Part shown: positions 36,520-44,783 of the stretch, piece after piece
Layout: every line of letters starts with the position of its first letter
Position numbering within the stretch: the stretch's first letter is position 1
NCBI GenBank assembly: GCA_016214845.1
Contig: JACRMS010000019.1
Span: 1 to 64,000, forward strand
Source: Nitrospirota bacterium
GTDB lineage: Bacteria > Nitrospirota > Thermodesulfovibrionia > UBA6902
Direction: 5' to 3'
DNA length: 64,000 bases
Notes under the pieces: model-generated
What the model was told of the DNA's origin: nothing
Database searches by the model: none
The model's input: only the letters and a program-made list of their open reading frames with translations
Program-made: the position numbers and the translations under genes

Positions 36520-37746
36520 CTATATTTTCCTGCACACCAGTGAAGCGTTAATGCCTCCGAAGGCGAAGCAGTTTTTCAGGATTGTGTTGATCTCTTTATT
36601 AACGGGTTTTGTAATATGGTTTAATCCTTCACAGTCAGGACTGACCTCGTCTAAATTCAGTGTCGGGTAGATAATATTTTTTCCCATCATTATCAATGAA
36701 GCGATCAGTTCAATTGCCCCCGATGCGCCGAGCGTATGTCCGATGTACCCTTTCAAGCTGCTTACCGGGCTAACATCACCGAATATTTCTTTTATGGCCC
36801 CGGCTTCTTCCGTATCACCATGCGGTGTGCCGGTGGCGTGCGCGTTTATATAGTCTATCTTCTCCGGTGTTGTTTCAGCATTCCGCAAGGCTTCATTCAT
36901 GCAATTGGTCATGGATTTTTTATCCGACTGGCTCATGTGAGAGCCGCTCCCGCAAGTGCTGTAGCCGGTGATCTCCGCGTAGATCTTCGCATTTCTTTTA
37001 ACGGCGTGTTCGTATTCTTCCAGTGCCAGTATACCGCTCCCCTCTCCGCAGACCAGCCCGTCGCGGTCTTTATCAAAGGGGCGCGGGGTCTTTTGCGGGG
37101 TCTGGTTGTATTTGGCAGAAGTCGCAAAGAGGACATCAAAAGAGCCGGTAACCGTGGGATGAAGCTCCTCAGCCCCTCCGCATAAAATTATATCCTGCCT
37201 TCCAAGTCTTATTAAATCATATCCCGCGCCAATAGCCTGAAGGCCTGAGGCGCAGGCCGCTGCCGTGGCAGCTATGTACCCTGTCAATCCGAGGTACTGG
37301 GCCACATTCGCTGAAGCCGTGTGCGACATGCACTGAAAGAACATCGTGGAGGGCAACTGCGTCAAATCTCTATCCGGCAGCATCATTTCAAATACATCAT
37401 TAATGCTCCTTGAACTCCCCATGGTCGAACCGATAACACACCCGGTCCTGCCCGAAGATAATCCGGCGGGAGTTATCCCGGAATCGGTAAGCGCCTGCTC
37501 CGCTGCCTGAACAGCGAATATGCTCATGCGTCCCATTGAGCGCCTGCTCTGCCGGGGGATCTTCTTTTCATCTTTTAATTCCGCAGGGGCCGCCACATGA
37601 CTTCTCATGCCGATATACTTCGTCCACTCCTCCATGAAGCGCACAGCGCTCCTGCCCGTTTCAAGCCCTTCAATAAAAGGGCCGATGCTGTTTCCTAAAG
37701 GTGTGACGACTCCGATTCCTGTGATCACTACGCGTTTTAATTGCAT
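36520..37746 (-). CDS. FabF-type beta-ketoacyl-ACP synthase
   Basis: A 408-residue ketosynthase of normal length. The triad is intact: Cys in TAAACASGLQAIGAGYDLI, His in NAHATGTPHGDTEEAGA, and His in KGYIGHTLGASGAIE. It starts MQLKRVVITGIGVVTPLG, the standard FabF opening. This is the second active ketosynthase of the cluster, corresponding to the ApeR-like enzyme thought to act early in aryl-polyene synthesis; the KS at 26504-27625 with its Cys-less partner would extend the chain. Role assignment between the two is inferred. Confidence 0.92.
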   Translation of the reverse strand: MQLKRVVITGIGVVTPLGNSIGPFIEGLETGRSAVRFMEEWTKYIGMRSHVAAPAELKDEKKIPRQSRRSMGRMSIFAVQAAEQALTDSGITPAGLSSGRTGCVIGSTMGSSRSINDVFEMMLPDRDLTQLPSTMFFQCMSHTASANVAQYLGLTGYIAATAAACASGLQAIGAGYDLIRLGRQDIILCGGAEELHPTVTGSFDVLFATSAKYNQTPQKTPRPFDKDRDGLVCGEGSGILALEEYEHAVKRNAKIYAEITGYSTCGSGSHMSQSDKKSMTNCMNEALRNAETTPEKIDYINAHATGTPHGDTEEAGAIKEIFGDVSPVSSLKGYIGHTLGASGAIELIASLIMMGKNIIYPTLNLDEVSPDCEGLNHITKPVNKEINTILKNCFAFGGINASLVCRKI

Positions 37747-37758
37747 AACATTCTATTT

Positions 37759-37818
37759 ACCACATAGGCACGGAGACACAGAGAAATATTAATTAGACGC
37801 CTCTGTGTCTCTGTGGTT
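37759..37818. repeat. Palindromic element, CCACAGAGACAC family
   Basis: ACCACATAGGCACGGAGACA and CACAGAG on the left pair with CCTCTGTGTCTCTGTGGTT on the right around an A+T-rich loop. It lies in the gap between the CrtI-like gene and the ketosynthase gene. Confidence 0.7.
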
Positions 37819-39316
37819 AATTTAAACCCTTGCTCAAGAATTTATTATACTGCTCCTCTTCCAGAATATACCGCCCGACGAGAAACGAAGACATCATGGC
37901 GCCCATTATCCCCGGTAAAAGGGAGCTTTGTCCTGCGGCGTATAAATTGCGGAGGGGGAGCTTGCCGATCAGATTGTACTGGCCGATCTTCTGTTTTACT
38001 CCATAAGCAGAGCCGTCAGGGCTGTTCAGGTAATCTCTGAATGTAAGCACGGACGCTGAATCAATAACTTTTATCCGGTCTTTATATCTGGGGAACGCGT
38101 TATAAATGCGGCCTGTTATATTTTCAACCTTCTCTTTTTTGTAATCCCCGTAAGCCTGCGGCCTCCTGCCGGTCTTTGAATCCTTCCAGTTCTCAACGTG
38201 TTCAATGAAGGACGGTTCAAACGCGTTAATGGTTTTGTATATTTTCCCCTTCACTTCTTCTATTGATTTAATGATCACCAATGCCGATTGCCCCCGGTTT
38301 GCCGGGTCTAAAAGCTGATTAACATCTGTGTGAGGAAAGATAGAGAGTATATTTGAATTAAAATCGGGTTCGTCATATTCTTCATCCAATACCGCAAAGA
38401 CCGTGAAGAAACCCGCAGAAGATTCAAATGATGTGACACGGTCAACAAATGCCTTGCTCAAATTCTGCTCCGGCAGGACCTTTAATATTTCGCCTGGATG
38501 TATCGTGAAGATACAGTTTTCAGCCGTGACCTCTTCGCCTGTATTAAGGATGAACCTTCCCGCCTTTTTATTGTTGACGTCTTCCAGCTTTGCAATGTAT
38601 TTGCCGCAGCGTATTTCAATATCGGAGCTTTTAAATTTTGCCTCAAAGGCCTTTATGAAGGCTTCCCCGCCATCTTTGACCCGCGCGACCGACTCGTAAA
38701 GTCCGAGACACATCCTGCTGTGATTGGCAAATGAGATCTCCTTCGGCATCACGCCGTAGCACATCGCAAAACCGGACAGCAGCGCCTTTAAAACAGCATT
38801 ATCTGTCAGCCCGTTTAATACCTCATCCAGGCTCAAAAAATCTTCATTCATAGGGTTGTGCAACGCGGTGAGCGCCTGCAGATCCATGGAGGGCGTGTTA
38901 GCGCAGACCTGCTGGACTTTCTCAAAATACCTGTCAAGGGCCGACTCTTCCCCGGGGAAATAGCCTTTAAATTTCTTCTTTAATTTTTCAAGCCCGTACG
39001 GGATTTCATAGAGCCTGCCCTCCGGTTCAAAGAAAAAGGAGTTTGCGTTTTCTTCAGATAAAAAAACCGGCTGGATCAAATCACGGATCCCAAGCGCCGA
39101 CAGCATGTCGTACAGCAGGCCGTTTTTATGAAGCCCTCCGGTGAAATGGAAACCCGTATCAAAAGGGACGCCCTTTTTATAAAACCGGGACACAGAGCCT
39201 CCAATGCGGGGGCTCTTTTCAAGCAGCAGCACCTTGCGCCCGTTCATCCCGAGGATAAGCGCCATGGTCAATCCGCTGATGCCGCTTCCAACAACTATGT
39301 CGTCATATTTTTGCAT
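37817..39316 (-). CDS. CrtI/retinol-saturase-like FAD oxidoreductase
   Basis: A 499-residue flavoprotein. The N-terminal FAD motif VVGSGISGLTMALILGMNG and VLLLEKSPRIGGSVSRF match phytoene-desaturase-like enzymes; the C-terminal YAAGQSSLLPGIMGAMMSS completes the cofactor site. The family desaturates or saturates conjugated polyene chains. In this cluster it could reduce, desaturate or isomerise the polyene. Similar oxidoreductases are not a standard part of the known aryl-polyene core, so this is a departure. It lies between the FabG-like and ketosynthase genes, with palindromic elements on both sides. Confidence 0.85.
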   Translation of the reverse strand: MQKYDDIVVGSGISGLTMALILGMNGRKVLLLEKSPRIGGSVSRFYKKGVPFDTGFHFTGGLHKNGLLYDMLSALGIRDLIQPVFLSEENANSFFFEPEGRLYEIPYGLEKLKKKFKGYFPGEESALDRYFEKVQQVCANTPSMDLQALTALHNPMNEDFLSLDEVLNGLTDNAVLKALLSGFAMCYGVMPKEISFANHSRMCLGLYESVARVKDGGEAFIKAFEAKFKSSDIEIRCGKYIAKLEDVNNKKAGRFILNTGEEVTAENCIFTIHPGEILKVLPEQNLSKAFVDRVTSFESSAGFFTVFAVLDEEYDEPDFNSNILSIFPHTDVNQLLDPANRGQSALVIIKSIEEVKGKIYKTINAFEPSFIEHVENWKDSKTGRRPQAYGDYKKEKVENITGRIYNAFPRYKDRIKVIDSASVLTFRDYLNSPDGSAYGVKQKIGQYNLIGKLPLRNLYAAGQSSLLPGIMGAMMSSFLVGRYILEEEQYNKFLSKGLN

Positions 39317-39325
39317 TTGAACCTT

Positions 39326-39419
39326 AATCCACAGATTTCGCAGATTACACAGATGGAAAAGAAAAAAATAAACGCTCTTTGAAAATCTGCGTAAATCCGA
39401 GTTAATCTGTGGCTGGATT
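39326..39419. repeat. Palindromic element, CCACAGATT family
   Basis: AATCCACAGATTTCGCAGAT and TACACAGAT on the left pair with AATCTGCGTAAATCC and GTTAATCTGTGG on the right. It occupies the gap between fabG-like and CrtI-like genes. Confidence 0.7.
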
Positions 39420-39455
39420 TATTTTTCTCTGCTCACTCCGTGGTCATAAAACAAC

Positions 39456-40178
39456 CTACATCGCCAGTCCGCCGTTGACGCCGATTACCTGTCCGTGGAT
39501 ATACATGTTTTCTTCCGTGCACAGGAAGTTCACTACTGAAGCAACATCCTCGGACCTGCCAACCCTGTTCAGCGGAATCAATGGCAGCACCTGCGCCTTC
39601 GGGATTTTTTCGGTCAATTCCGTTTCAATAAAACCGGGCGCAACCACATTGACAAGTATATTTTTCTTTCCAACTTCACGCGCTAATGCCTTGGCCGCGC
39701 CGATCAGTCCCGCCTTTGAAGCGGAATAATTTACCTGCCCCGCATGGCCTATCTGTCCAGACGTTGACGATACAATAATAATGCGTCCCTTTTTGGCCCG
39801 TAACATTGAAAACAATACCATGCGTGTCACGTTGTAAAACCCGTCAAGATTTGTGGAAAGGACGGAATCCCACTCATCTCTTGTCATCCACACTAACAAA
39901 TTATCACGGGTGATCCCCGAATTGTACACGAGCACATCAGGGGCGAAGTCCTCAACTCTCGGGGCCAGGGCGTCTTCCGTCTCTTTGTAACTTGAGACAT
40001 CAAACGGTATCAAATCGCAGGTCACGCCGGAAGCTTCTATTTCCGACTTTACTTCTTTTGCGGCCTCGTGATTGCTCTTGTAGGTCAGCCAGATATTAAA
40101 TCCTGATTTAGCCAGACTTAAAGCTATCGCGCGCCCGATACCGCGGCTTCCGCCGATTATTAATGCAGTTTTTGCCAT
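39456..40178 (-). CDS. FabG-type 3-ketoacyl-ACP reductase (SDR)
   Basis: A 240-residue short-chain dehydrogenase. The NADPH loop is ALIIGGSRGIGRAIALSL; the catalytic Ser, Tyr and Lys lie in IVSSTSGQIGHAGQVNYSAS followed by K; VAPGFIETE is conserved. It reduces 3-ketoacyl-ACP to the 3-hydroxy form, the step before the dehydratases. As the most upstream gene of the minus-strand cluster it sits behind the best promoter found for it (40193-40222). It has a very short leader and no clear Shine-Dalgarno. Confidence 0.92.
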   Translation of the reverse strand: MAKTALIIGGSRGIGRAIALSLAKSGFNIWLTYKSNHEAAKEVKSEIEASGVTCDLIPFDVSSYKETEDALAPRVEDFAPDVLVYNSGITRDNLLVWMTRDEWDSVLSTNLDGFYNVTRMVLFSMLRAKKGRIIIVSSTSGQIGHAGQVNYSASKAGLIGAAKALAREVGKKNILVNVVAPGFIETELTEKIPKAQVLPLIPLNRVGRSEDVASVVNFLCTEENMYIHGQVIGVNGGLAM

Positions 40179-40192
40179 GGGAATGTCCGGTT

Positions 40193-40222
40193 ATTATATT
40201 AGTACCGGAGGCGTTTTTTCAA
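40193..40222 (-). promoter_or_regulatory. Promoter at the head of the lipid cluster
   Basis: On the minus strand TTGAAA (40222-40217) and TATAAT (40198-40193) are separated by 18 bp. Transcription would start near 40186, only about 8 bases before the fabG-like ATG at 40178. This is the strongest promoter candidate upstream of the cluster. Confidence 0.6.
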
Positions 40223-40257
40223 TGAAACAACGTCACTTCATTAATTGCAAAGGTAGT

Positions 40258-40310
40258 CAGTAGTTAGTAGGCAGTAGTTGGAACCCCTGACTACTGTCTA
40301 CTAACTACTG
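40258..40310. repeat. Near-perfect 21-bp hairpin between fabG-like gene and moaA
   Basis: Arms CAGTAGTTAGTAGGCAGTAGT (written here as 21 bases at 40258-40278) and 40290-40310 match at 20 of 21 positions around an 11-base loop. TTTTGTTTG follows on the plus strand. It probably ends minus-strand transcription of moaA ahead of the cluster promoter. Confidence 0.8.
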
Positions 40311-40348
40311 TTTTGTTTGCGCCAATAGTGCGGGACCTCTTAACGTGA

Positions 40349-41329
40349 TTACCCGCCGATCTTGGACATGGGGTTTATGCGTTCGGGGGAATCCGCATTC
40401 TCGTTGATCAGATGCCGCTCCGGTTTTATTTTAACAGCCTTGAGGAACAACGCTTCAATTTCATCATCGGAGGCGCCGTTTCTCATCGGGGTTTTGATAT
40501 CAATCTCAACCTTTGAAAAGAGACACGGCCTGATCTTCCCGTTAGAGGTAAGGCGCAGCCTGTTGCAGAAGCCGCAGAAATGGTCGCTGACAGGGCTGAT
40601 AATCCCGATAACTCCTTTTGCGCCCTTTATCCTGTAATTTCTTGACGGCCCCTTGCCTTTGAACTCATAACTCTCCAGGCTGCCCAGAGGAGATATTATT
40701 TCCATGATCTCCGCAGCGCTAACGCATTTTTCTTTTTGCCAGGCTTCCCCGGATGACACGGGCATAAATTCTATAAACCTTATGTGGTAGTCCTTCTCAA
40801 GTGTAAGGGCCGCAAAAGAAAATATCTCATCATCATTTATCCCGCGGATGGGGACGACGTTGATCTTCACCGGCGAAAGCCCAACACTCTCCGCCTCGTT
40901 TATCGCCTTCAGGACACGCCTGATATCGCCCCCTTTTGTTATGGCCCTGTATTTTTCAGCGTCCATGGTGTCGAGACTTATATTTACGCGGGCAAGACCT
41001 GCTTTTTTTAATTCTCCGGCAAGCTCAGGCAGCATGATGCCGTTTGTGGTAAGGCTCAGGTCATGTATGCCGGTTTGTTTGATCGATGAGATCAGGACAA
41101 GGATGTTTTTTCTCAGCAGAGGCTCGCCGCCTGTTATCCTGACTTTTCTCAGGCCGTGTTTATGAGCAATGCGCACGAACCTGACAATTTCCCCGTCAGT
41201 CATTATCTCGGCATCGTCAAAATTCTTCAGTCCCTTTGACGGCTTGCAGTAAACGCATTTCAGGTTGCACTTGTCCGTGATGGATATCCGGAGATAATCA
41301 ATGCGTCGGTTGTAAGAGTCTTTTATCAT
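40349..41329 (-). CDS. moaA: GTP 3',8-cyclase MoaA (molybdenum cofactor)
   Basis: A 326-residue radical SAM enzyme that starts molybdenum cofactor synthesis by cyclising GTP. The first cluster motif has Cys at residues 21, 25 and 28 (ITDKCNLKCVYC). The second, C-terminal cluster is in HFCGFCNRLRLTSNGKIRPC. The protein ends in Gly-Gly, as the functional enzyme requires. No moaC is visible nearby. A palindromic element (41341-41414) separates it from the molybdopterin-domain gene upstream, and the ModE-like regulator follows that, forming a small Mo locus. Confidence 0.95.
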   Translation of the reverse strand: MIKDSYNRRIDYLRISITDKCNLKCVYCKPSKGLKNFDDAEIMTDGEIVRFVRIAHKHGLRKVRITGGEPLLRKNILVLISSIKQTGIHDLSLTTNGIMLPELAGELKKAGLARVNISLDTMDAEKYRAITKGGDIRRVLKAINEAESVGLSPVKINVVPIRGINDDEIFSFAALTLEKDYHIRFIEFMPVSSGEAWQKEKCVSAAEIMEIISPLGSLESYEFKGKGPSRNYRIKGAKGVIGIISPVSDHFCGFCNRLRLTSNGKIRPCLFSKVEIDIKTPMRNGASDDEIEALFLKAVKIKPERHLINENADSPERINPMSKIGG

Positions 41330-41340
41330 AGTTGTTTATA

Positions 41341-41414
41341 TCCACAGATTTCGCAGATTCCACAGTTAAATTATGCGGCTTCAAAAAATCTGCGGCATCT
41401 GTGTAATCTGCGGA
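41341..41414. repeat. Palindromic element, CCACAGATT family
   Basis: TCCACAGATTTCGCAGATTC on the left pairs with AATCTGCGGC and GTAATCTGCGGA on the right. It lies between the molybdopterin-domain gene and moaA. Confidence 0.65.
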
Positions 41415-41421
41415 CGAAAAA

Positions 41422-42516
41422 TTATTTCCCGAACGGGCACACAGGGTAATTGCATACCTTGCACTTCAGGCACATCCCGCCGTGACCAAGCTCCGCAAGC
41501 TCTTTTCTGCCGATCTTTTCACCTGCTAATATCCTCGGCAGGATGAGATCGAACACCGTTATGCTGGCATACATCCCGCAAGCAGGTATCCCCAGGATGG
41601 GAATGAGGTCGAACTCTGCGCGCTTTCCCGCTTGCGAGCTTAAATACGCAACCAGAAACATCGACCCCGGCAAAACCGGCGAGCCGTATGTGAACTCCTC
41701 AGCCCCCAGATTCCTGATCGCAAATCTTGTTACATCGTCAGGGTCTACCGACATTCCGCCTGTGGTAATTATTAAATCAGCCCCGGCGGAGATCAATTCC
41801 TTAATTCTGCCTTCGATATGAGCTGCGTCATCCGGGGCAAAATGCACGCCGATGACTTCTCCATCCACGCCCTTTATTTTTTTCGTTATAACGGGTTCAA
41901 AGGCGTCTTTGATCCTGCCGTGATAAACCTCGTTGCCGGTTATCACAATTCCGGTCTTTGGTTTCCTCATTCCCTTTACGCTGAGAACACCGCCTGCGTC
42001 ATCGGCTGTTTTTACCGCATCTTCCACAATAGATTTTTTCACGACAAGCGGAATGGCCCTTGTCCCGGCAACAAGCTGCCCTTCTTTTACAACGGTGTTA
42101 TTGTGAACAGTAGCGCACATTACTTCGCCAAGCATATTGAATCCAAGGAGCGCTTCACGGTTGACCTTCAGCAGGCCGTCTCTTGATGCGATGAGATTTA
42201 TCTTCCCCTCGTTTGGCTCGCCGTCCATTTTTACGCCTTCGCCCGCAAGCGCCTCTGCAATGGCGTAAGCCGCGTCGTTCTCGTGCATCTCGTCTTCTTT
42301 GATCTCAAGGACAAACAAGTGCTCCTTGCCGAGTCTCTGGAGATGGCTGATGTCCTCTTCACGGATAATATGCCCCTTTTTAAACGCCCTGCCCTTGAAT
42401 TCCCCCGGCCTTATCTCCGTTATATCATGGGCGAGGACCGTCCCGACCGCCTCAGTAACAGACACTACCTTTGTGCCGATGCCTTTCTCTTTCACATCAT
42501 CCTGAATACCGCACAT
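41422..42516 (-). CDS. Molybdopterin-binding (MoeA/MogA-type) domain protein with Cys-rich tail
   Basis: A 364-residue protein. The C-terminal half is a molybdopterin-binding domain: VITGNEVYHGRI, ISAGADLIITTGGMSVDPDD and GIPACGMYASITVFD. The N-terminal half has a conserved GRAFKKGHIIREEDI region. The end carries four cysteines (CLKCKVCNYPVC), which could bind a metal or Fe-S cluster and are not typical of MoeA. AGGAGGT lies 5-10 bases before ATG 42516. The neighbours moaA and the ModE-like gene suggest a role in Mo cofactor handling or Mo sensing; the exact reaction is unclear. Confidence 0.85.
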   Translation of the reverse strand: MCGIQDDVKEKGIGTKVVSVTEAVGTVLAHDITEIRPGEFKGRAFKKGHIIREEDISHLQRLGKEHLFVLEIKEDEMHENDAAYAIAEALAGEGVKMDGEPNEGKINLIASRDGLLKVNREALLGFNMLGEVMCATVHNNTVVKEGQLVAGTRAIPLVVKKSIVEDAVKTADDAGGVLSVKGMRKPKTGIVITGNEVYHGRIKDAFEPVITKKIKGVDGEVIGVHFAPDDAAHIEGRIKELISAGADLIITTGGMSVDPDDVTRFAIRNLGAEEFTYGSPVLPGSMFLVAYLSSQAGKRAEFDLIPILGIPACGMYASITVFDLILPRILAGEKIGRKELAELGHGGMCLKCKVCNYPVCPFGK

Positions 42517-42555
42517 ACTAATGGACCTCCTATCTTTTATAAAACAATATCTGCT

Positions 42556-42927
42556 TTATCTGATCTTTTTTCCTGTTGATCTTTTCAAAGACCTGGTTGC
42601 CCCGAATATTCCTGAAAACTTACTGTCGATAATCTCAGTTACGCCTTCTTCAAGCTCTTTGTATTTCACTAAAAACTCCTCAGCATTTTTTGTAAGCGCC
42701 GCGCCGCCGCCATTTTTGCCGCCCGCTTTTCTTTCAACAAGCTTGATGCCGAGCCTTTGTTCCATCAACTGTATATAGCTCAACGCCTTTCTGTATGAGA
42801 TATTGATTTCCTTTGCTGCCTTATTTATAGAGCCGTATTTGATGATCCCTTCAAGCAGCGCCCTTTTGCCGCTGCCGAATACTGTTTCACCATCCACCTC
42901 AAGCCATATCTTTGAGCGTATCTGCAT
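42556..42927 (-). CDS. ModE-like molybdate-responsive regulator (HTH domain only)
   Basis: A 123-residue winged-helix protein matching the N-terminal DNA-binding domain of ModE: KIWLEVDGETVFGSGKRALL, then SINKAAKEINISYRKALSYI. There is no C-terminal molybdate-binding (TOBE) domain, so it may sense Mo through a partner or not at all. I start it at ATG 42927; ATG 42945 would put the operator inside the gene. The perfect palindrome at 42931-42958 covers its promoter, so it probably represses itself and the Mo genes downstream. Confidence 0.85.
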   Translation of the reverse strand: MQIRSKIWLEVDGETVFGSGKRALLEGIIKYGSINKAAKEINISYRKALSYIQLMEQRLGIKLVERKAGGKNGGGAALTKNAEEFLVKYKELEEGVTEIIDSKFSGIFGATRSLKRSTGKKIR

Positions 42928-42930
42928 ATA

Positions 42931-42958
42931 ACCGTTATAACACATTTGTCATAACGGT
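42931..42958. promoter_or_regulatory. ModE-type operator over the regulator's own promoter
   Basis: ACCGTTAT (42931-42938) and ATAACGGT (42951-42958) form a perfect 8-bp inverted repeat with a 12-bp spacer. The CGTTAT-N12-ATAACG layout is like the ModE site at the E. coli modA promoter as I remember it. A minus-strand -10 box TATAAC (42939-42934) lies inside, with TAGACA further upstream. Confidence 0.65.
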
Positions 42959-42969
42959 GTCTATAAAAA

Positions 42970-43070
42970 ATAAGAAGTTGAGAGGATAAGAAGATATGAA
43001 GCTGAGAAAAAGCAAAACTATTCTTTTCTCATTTTCTTAATTTCGCAACTTCTCATCTTCTATTCTTCTC
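42970..43070. repeat. Imperfect palindrome, AGTTGAGAGG family
   Basis: AAGTTGAGAGGATAAGAAGA and GAAGCTGAGAAAA on the left partly pair with TTTTCTCATTTTCTTAA and AACTTCTCATCTTC on the right. A CTCTGTGGTT end follows at about 43077-43086. It lies between the ModE-like and flavin reductase genes. Confidence 0.55.
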
Positions 43071-43084
43071 AGTGTTCTCTGTGG

Positions 43085-43615
43085 TTAATACTCTAGGTCC
43101 ATCTTTATCTTCCCGTTACATCCGATGCTTATCAGCTTAGTATAATGAATGGAATAGAGATGCATCACCTTTTCGGGATTGCCATGTATCGCAACAACGT
43201 CCGCAATATAGACTGTATGGTCTCCTGACTCCACCTGGTCCACAACCTTGCATTCAAAAGACACGGTCGCTCCATCTATAGCGGGAGGCTTTACTGACTT
43301 TGAAGGGACCGCTTTGAACCCCGTATCCTTGAACTTGTCCATTTCGCTTCCGCTTTTTGAGCCGCATATCCAAGAGTCCTTTTCCTGGCCTTCCGACGGG
43401 AAGCAGAGCACAAATTCCCCGTGGTGCTCAAGGCACTCGTGCGAATATCTCTTGTGTCCCACAGAAACTGCAACCATCAGCGGCGACCATGACGAAAACA
43501 TCCACCATGAAAGCCCCATGATGTTGGGCCTTTCTCTTTTGTCCAATGTAACGATAAGCACGTAAGGATACGGCGAAGCTAATTCAAAGGCCTCTTGCCG
43601 GTCAAGTTCTTTCAT
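43085..43615 (-). CDS. Flavin reductase-like / flavoredoxin family protein
   Basis: A 176-residue FMN-binding split-barrel protein. The pattern PNIMGLSWWMFSSWSPLMVA, then VSVGHKRYSHECL and EFVLCFPSEGQ matches the flavin reductase/flavoredoxin family. Such proteins bind FMN and pass electrons to partner enzymes or reduce free flavin. It overlaps the PfkB-type kinase gene by 4 bp (ATG at 43615). The partner and substrate cannot be read from the sequence. Oxygen-sensitive metabolism would fit its occurrence in anaerobes. Confidence 0.87.
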   Translation of the reverse strand: MKELDRQEAFELASPYPYVLIVTLDKRERPNIMGLSWWMFSSWSPLMVAVSVGHKRYSHECLEHHGEFVLCFPSEGQEKDSWICGSKSGSEMDKFKDTGFKAVPSKSVKPPAIDGATVSFECKVVDQVESGDHTVYIADVVAIHGNPEKVMHLYSIHYTKLISIGCNGKIKMDLEY

Positions 43616-44529
43616 TGTGAGCCTCCTCCATAATTTATTATAAATTCTTTCACTTCATTCAATACCGGGATCCCTGCCCTGCCGCCTAATTGCCTGCATT
43701 TCAACGCTGCAAACGCTGACGCGAAACGCACGGTTTCCTTTATATTCCATTCCTGCAAAAGACCGTAAATATATCCGGCGTGAAACACATCGCCGGCCCC
43801 TGTCGTATCAACCACAGTAACTTTAAACGCGGGTGTATGAAAAACTTCACCTCCGGCGATTGTTATGCTGCCTTTGCTGCCGAGTGTAATAGTTGCCGCC
43901 TTTGCGCCAAACGACTTCATTTTGAGGATGGCCTTTTCAGGGTCAAAGCTGCCGGGAGTGGTCACGAATTCTCTTGCGAATTCTTCCGAACCGACTACGT
44001 AGTCGCATAAATGCGCGAGTTCGATCATCCCCTCTCTCATCCTGCCGGCGTCGAGCATTACAGGAATATTTTTTTCTTTTGCCTTTTGAGCGGCGTAGAT
44101 CGAAGCCTCGGTCATAAGGCCGTCAATAAGCAGGAAGCCGGCATTGTCAAGGAAATCATCCGGCAGCTCATGCGGTTTCAAAGGTTCAGCTGAAGGCCTT
44201 TTCCAGAAGATCGTGCGCCTGCCGCTGCCTTTTTCAACAGCGATGAATGCGGCCTGTGAATCTGAGCGCGGCCTTGTCAGCAGCCCCTTTATATCGATGC
44301 CTTCCGACCGGATGGATTCAGAGATCTTTTTACCGGCTTCGTCATCACCGGTCATGCCGCAGAAACTGCAATCAATGCCCAATCTTGAAAGGCTGACAAG
44401 CGCTGTGGCAACAGGGCCGCCGCCGGATATGGTCCAGTCGAGCACCTCTTTTTTTGTATCCGGCGCAGGGAAGGAATCTATAATAAACAAATGATCAAGC
44501 GAACACTGTCCCAGCCCCGCGACTTTCAT
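43612..44529 (-). CDS. PfkB-family carbohydrate kinase
   Basis: A 305-residue ribokinase-type sugar kinase. The N-terminal GLGQCSLDHLFIIDSFP and SGGGPVATALVSLSRLG, and the C-terminal DTTGAGDVFHAGYIYGLLQ with the catalytic Asp, identify PfkB members. The substrate (sugar, nucleoside or other) is not evident. I start it at ATG 44529 because the family normally opens here; a frame to 44565 adds a weak leader. It overlaps the flavin reductase gene by 4 bp. Confidence 0.88.
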   Translation of the reverse strand: MKVAGLGQCSLDHLFIIDSFPAPDTKKEVLDWTISGGGPVATALVSLSRLGIDCSFCGMTGDDEAGKKISESIRSEGIDIKGLLTRPRSDSQAAFIAVEKGSGRRTIFWKRPSAEPLKPHELPDDFLDNAGFLLIDGLMTEASIYAAQKAKEKNIPVMLDAGRMREGMIELAHLCDYVVGSEEFAREFVTTPGSFDPEKAILKMKSFGAKAATITLGSKGSITIAGGEVFHTPAFKVTVVDTTGAGDVFHAGYIYGLLQEWNIKETVRFASAFAALKCRQLGGRAGIPVLNEVKEFIINYGGGSQ

Positions 44530-44663
44530 GTTTATAATCATAAGGGTGTTAATTAGAGAATGCAAGACGGTTTTTAAAAGACAGGGAGGGAGGTATGCTA
44601 AATTGGGGATATGATATAATTACAAATGCCGTTACCACTCTATCCAATCTCTAAAATACAAAT

Positions 44664-44755
44664 AACCACAGAGACACGGAGGCACGGAGGAAGAAAAATA
44701 ATAAGGGTTCTGTTTTCATTGCTAATTTTCTCTGTGTCTCAGTGCCTCTGTGGTT
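44664..44755. repeat. Palindromic element, CCACAGAGACAC family
   Basis: AACCACAGAGACACGGAGGC and ACGGAGGAAG on the left pair with TTTTCTCTGTGTCTC and GCCTCTGTGGTT on the right. It occupies the divergent gap ahead of the histidine kinase gene and ends only about 28 bp before its ATG. Confidence 0.75.
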
Positions 44756-44783
44756 CTAATAAGTTGTTTTCAACTTAAATACC

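Noticed and set aside
18001-40348. Search for a cobalamin riboswitch before the B12-type radical SAM genes
   Set aside because: No B12-box or large leader is evident in any gap of the cluster; the gaps are short and filled by palindromic elements or gene overlaps.
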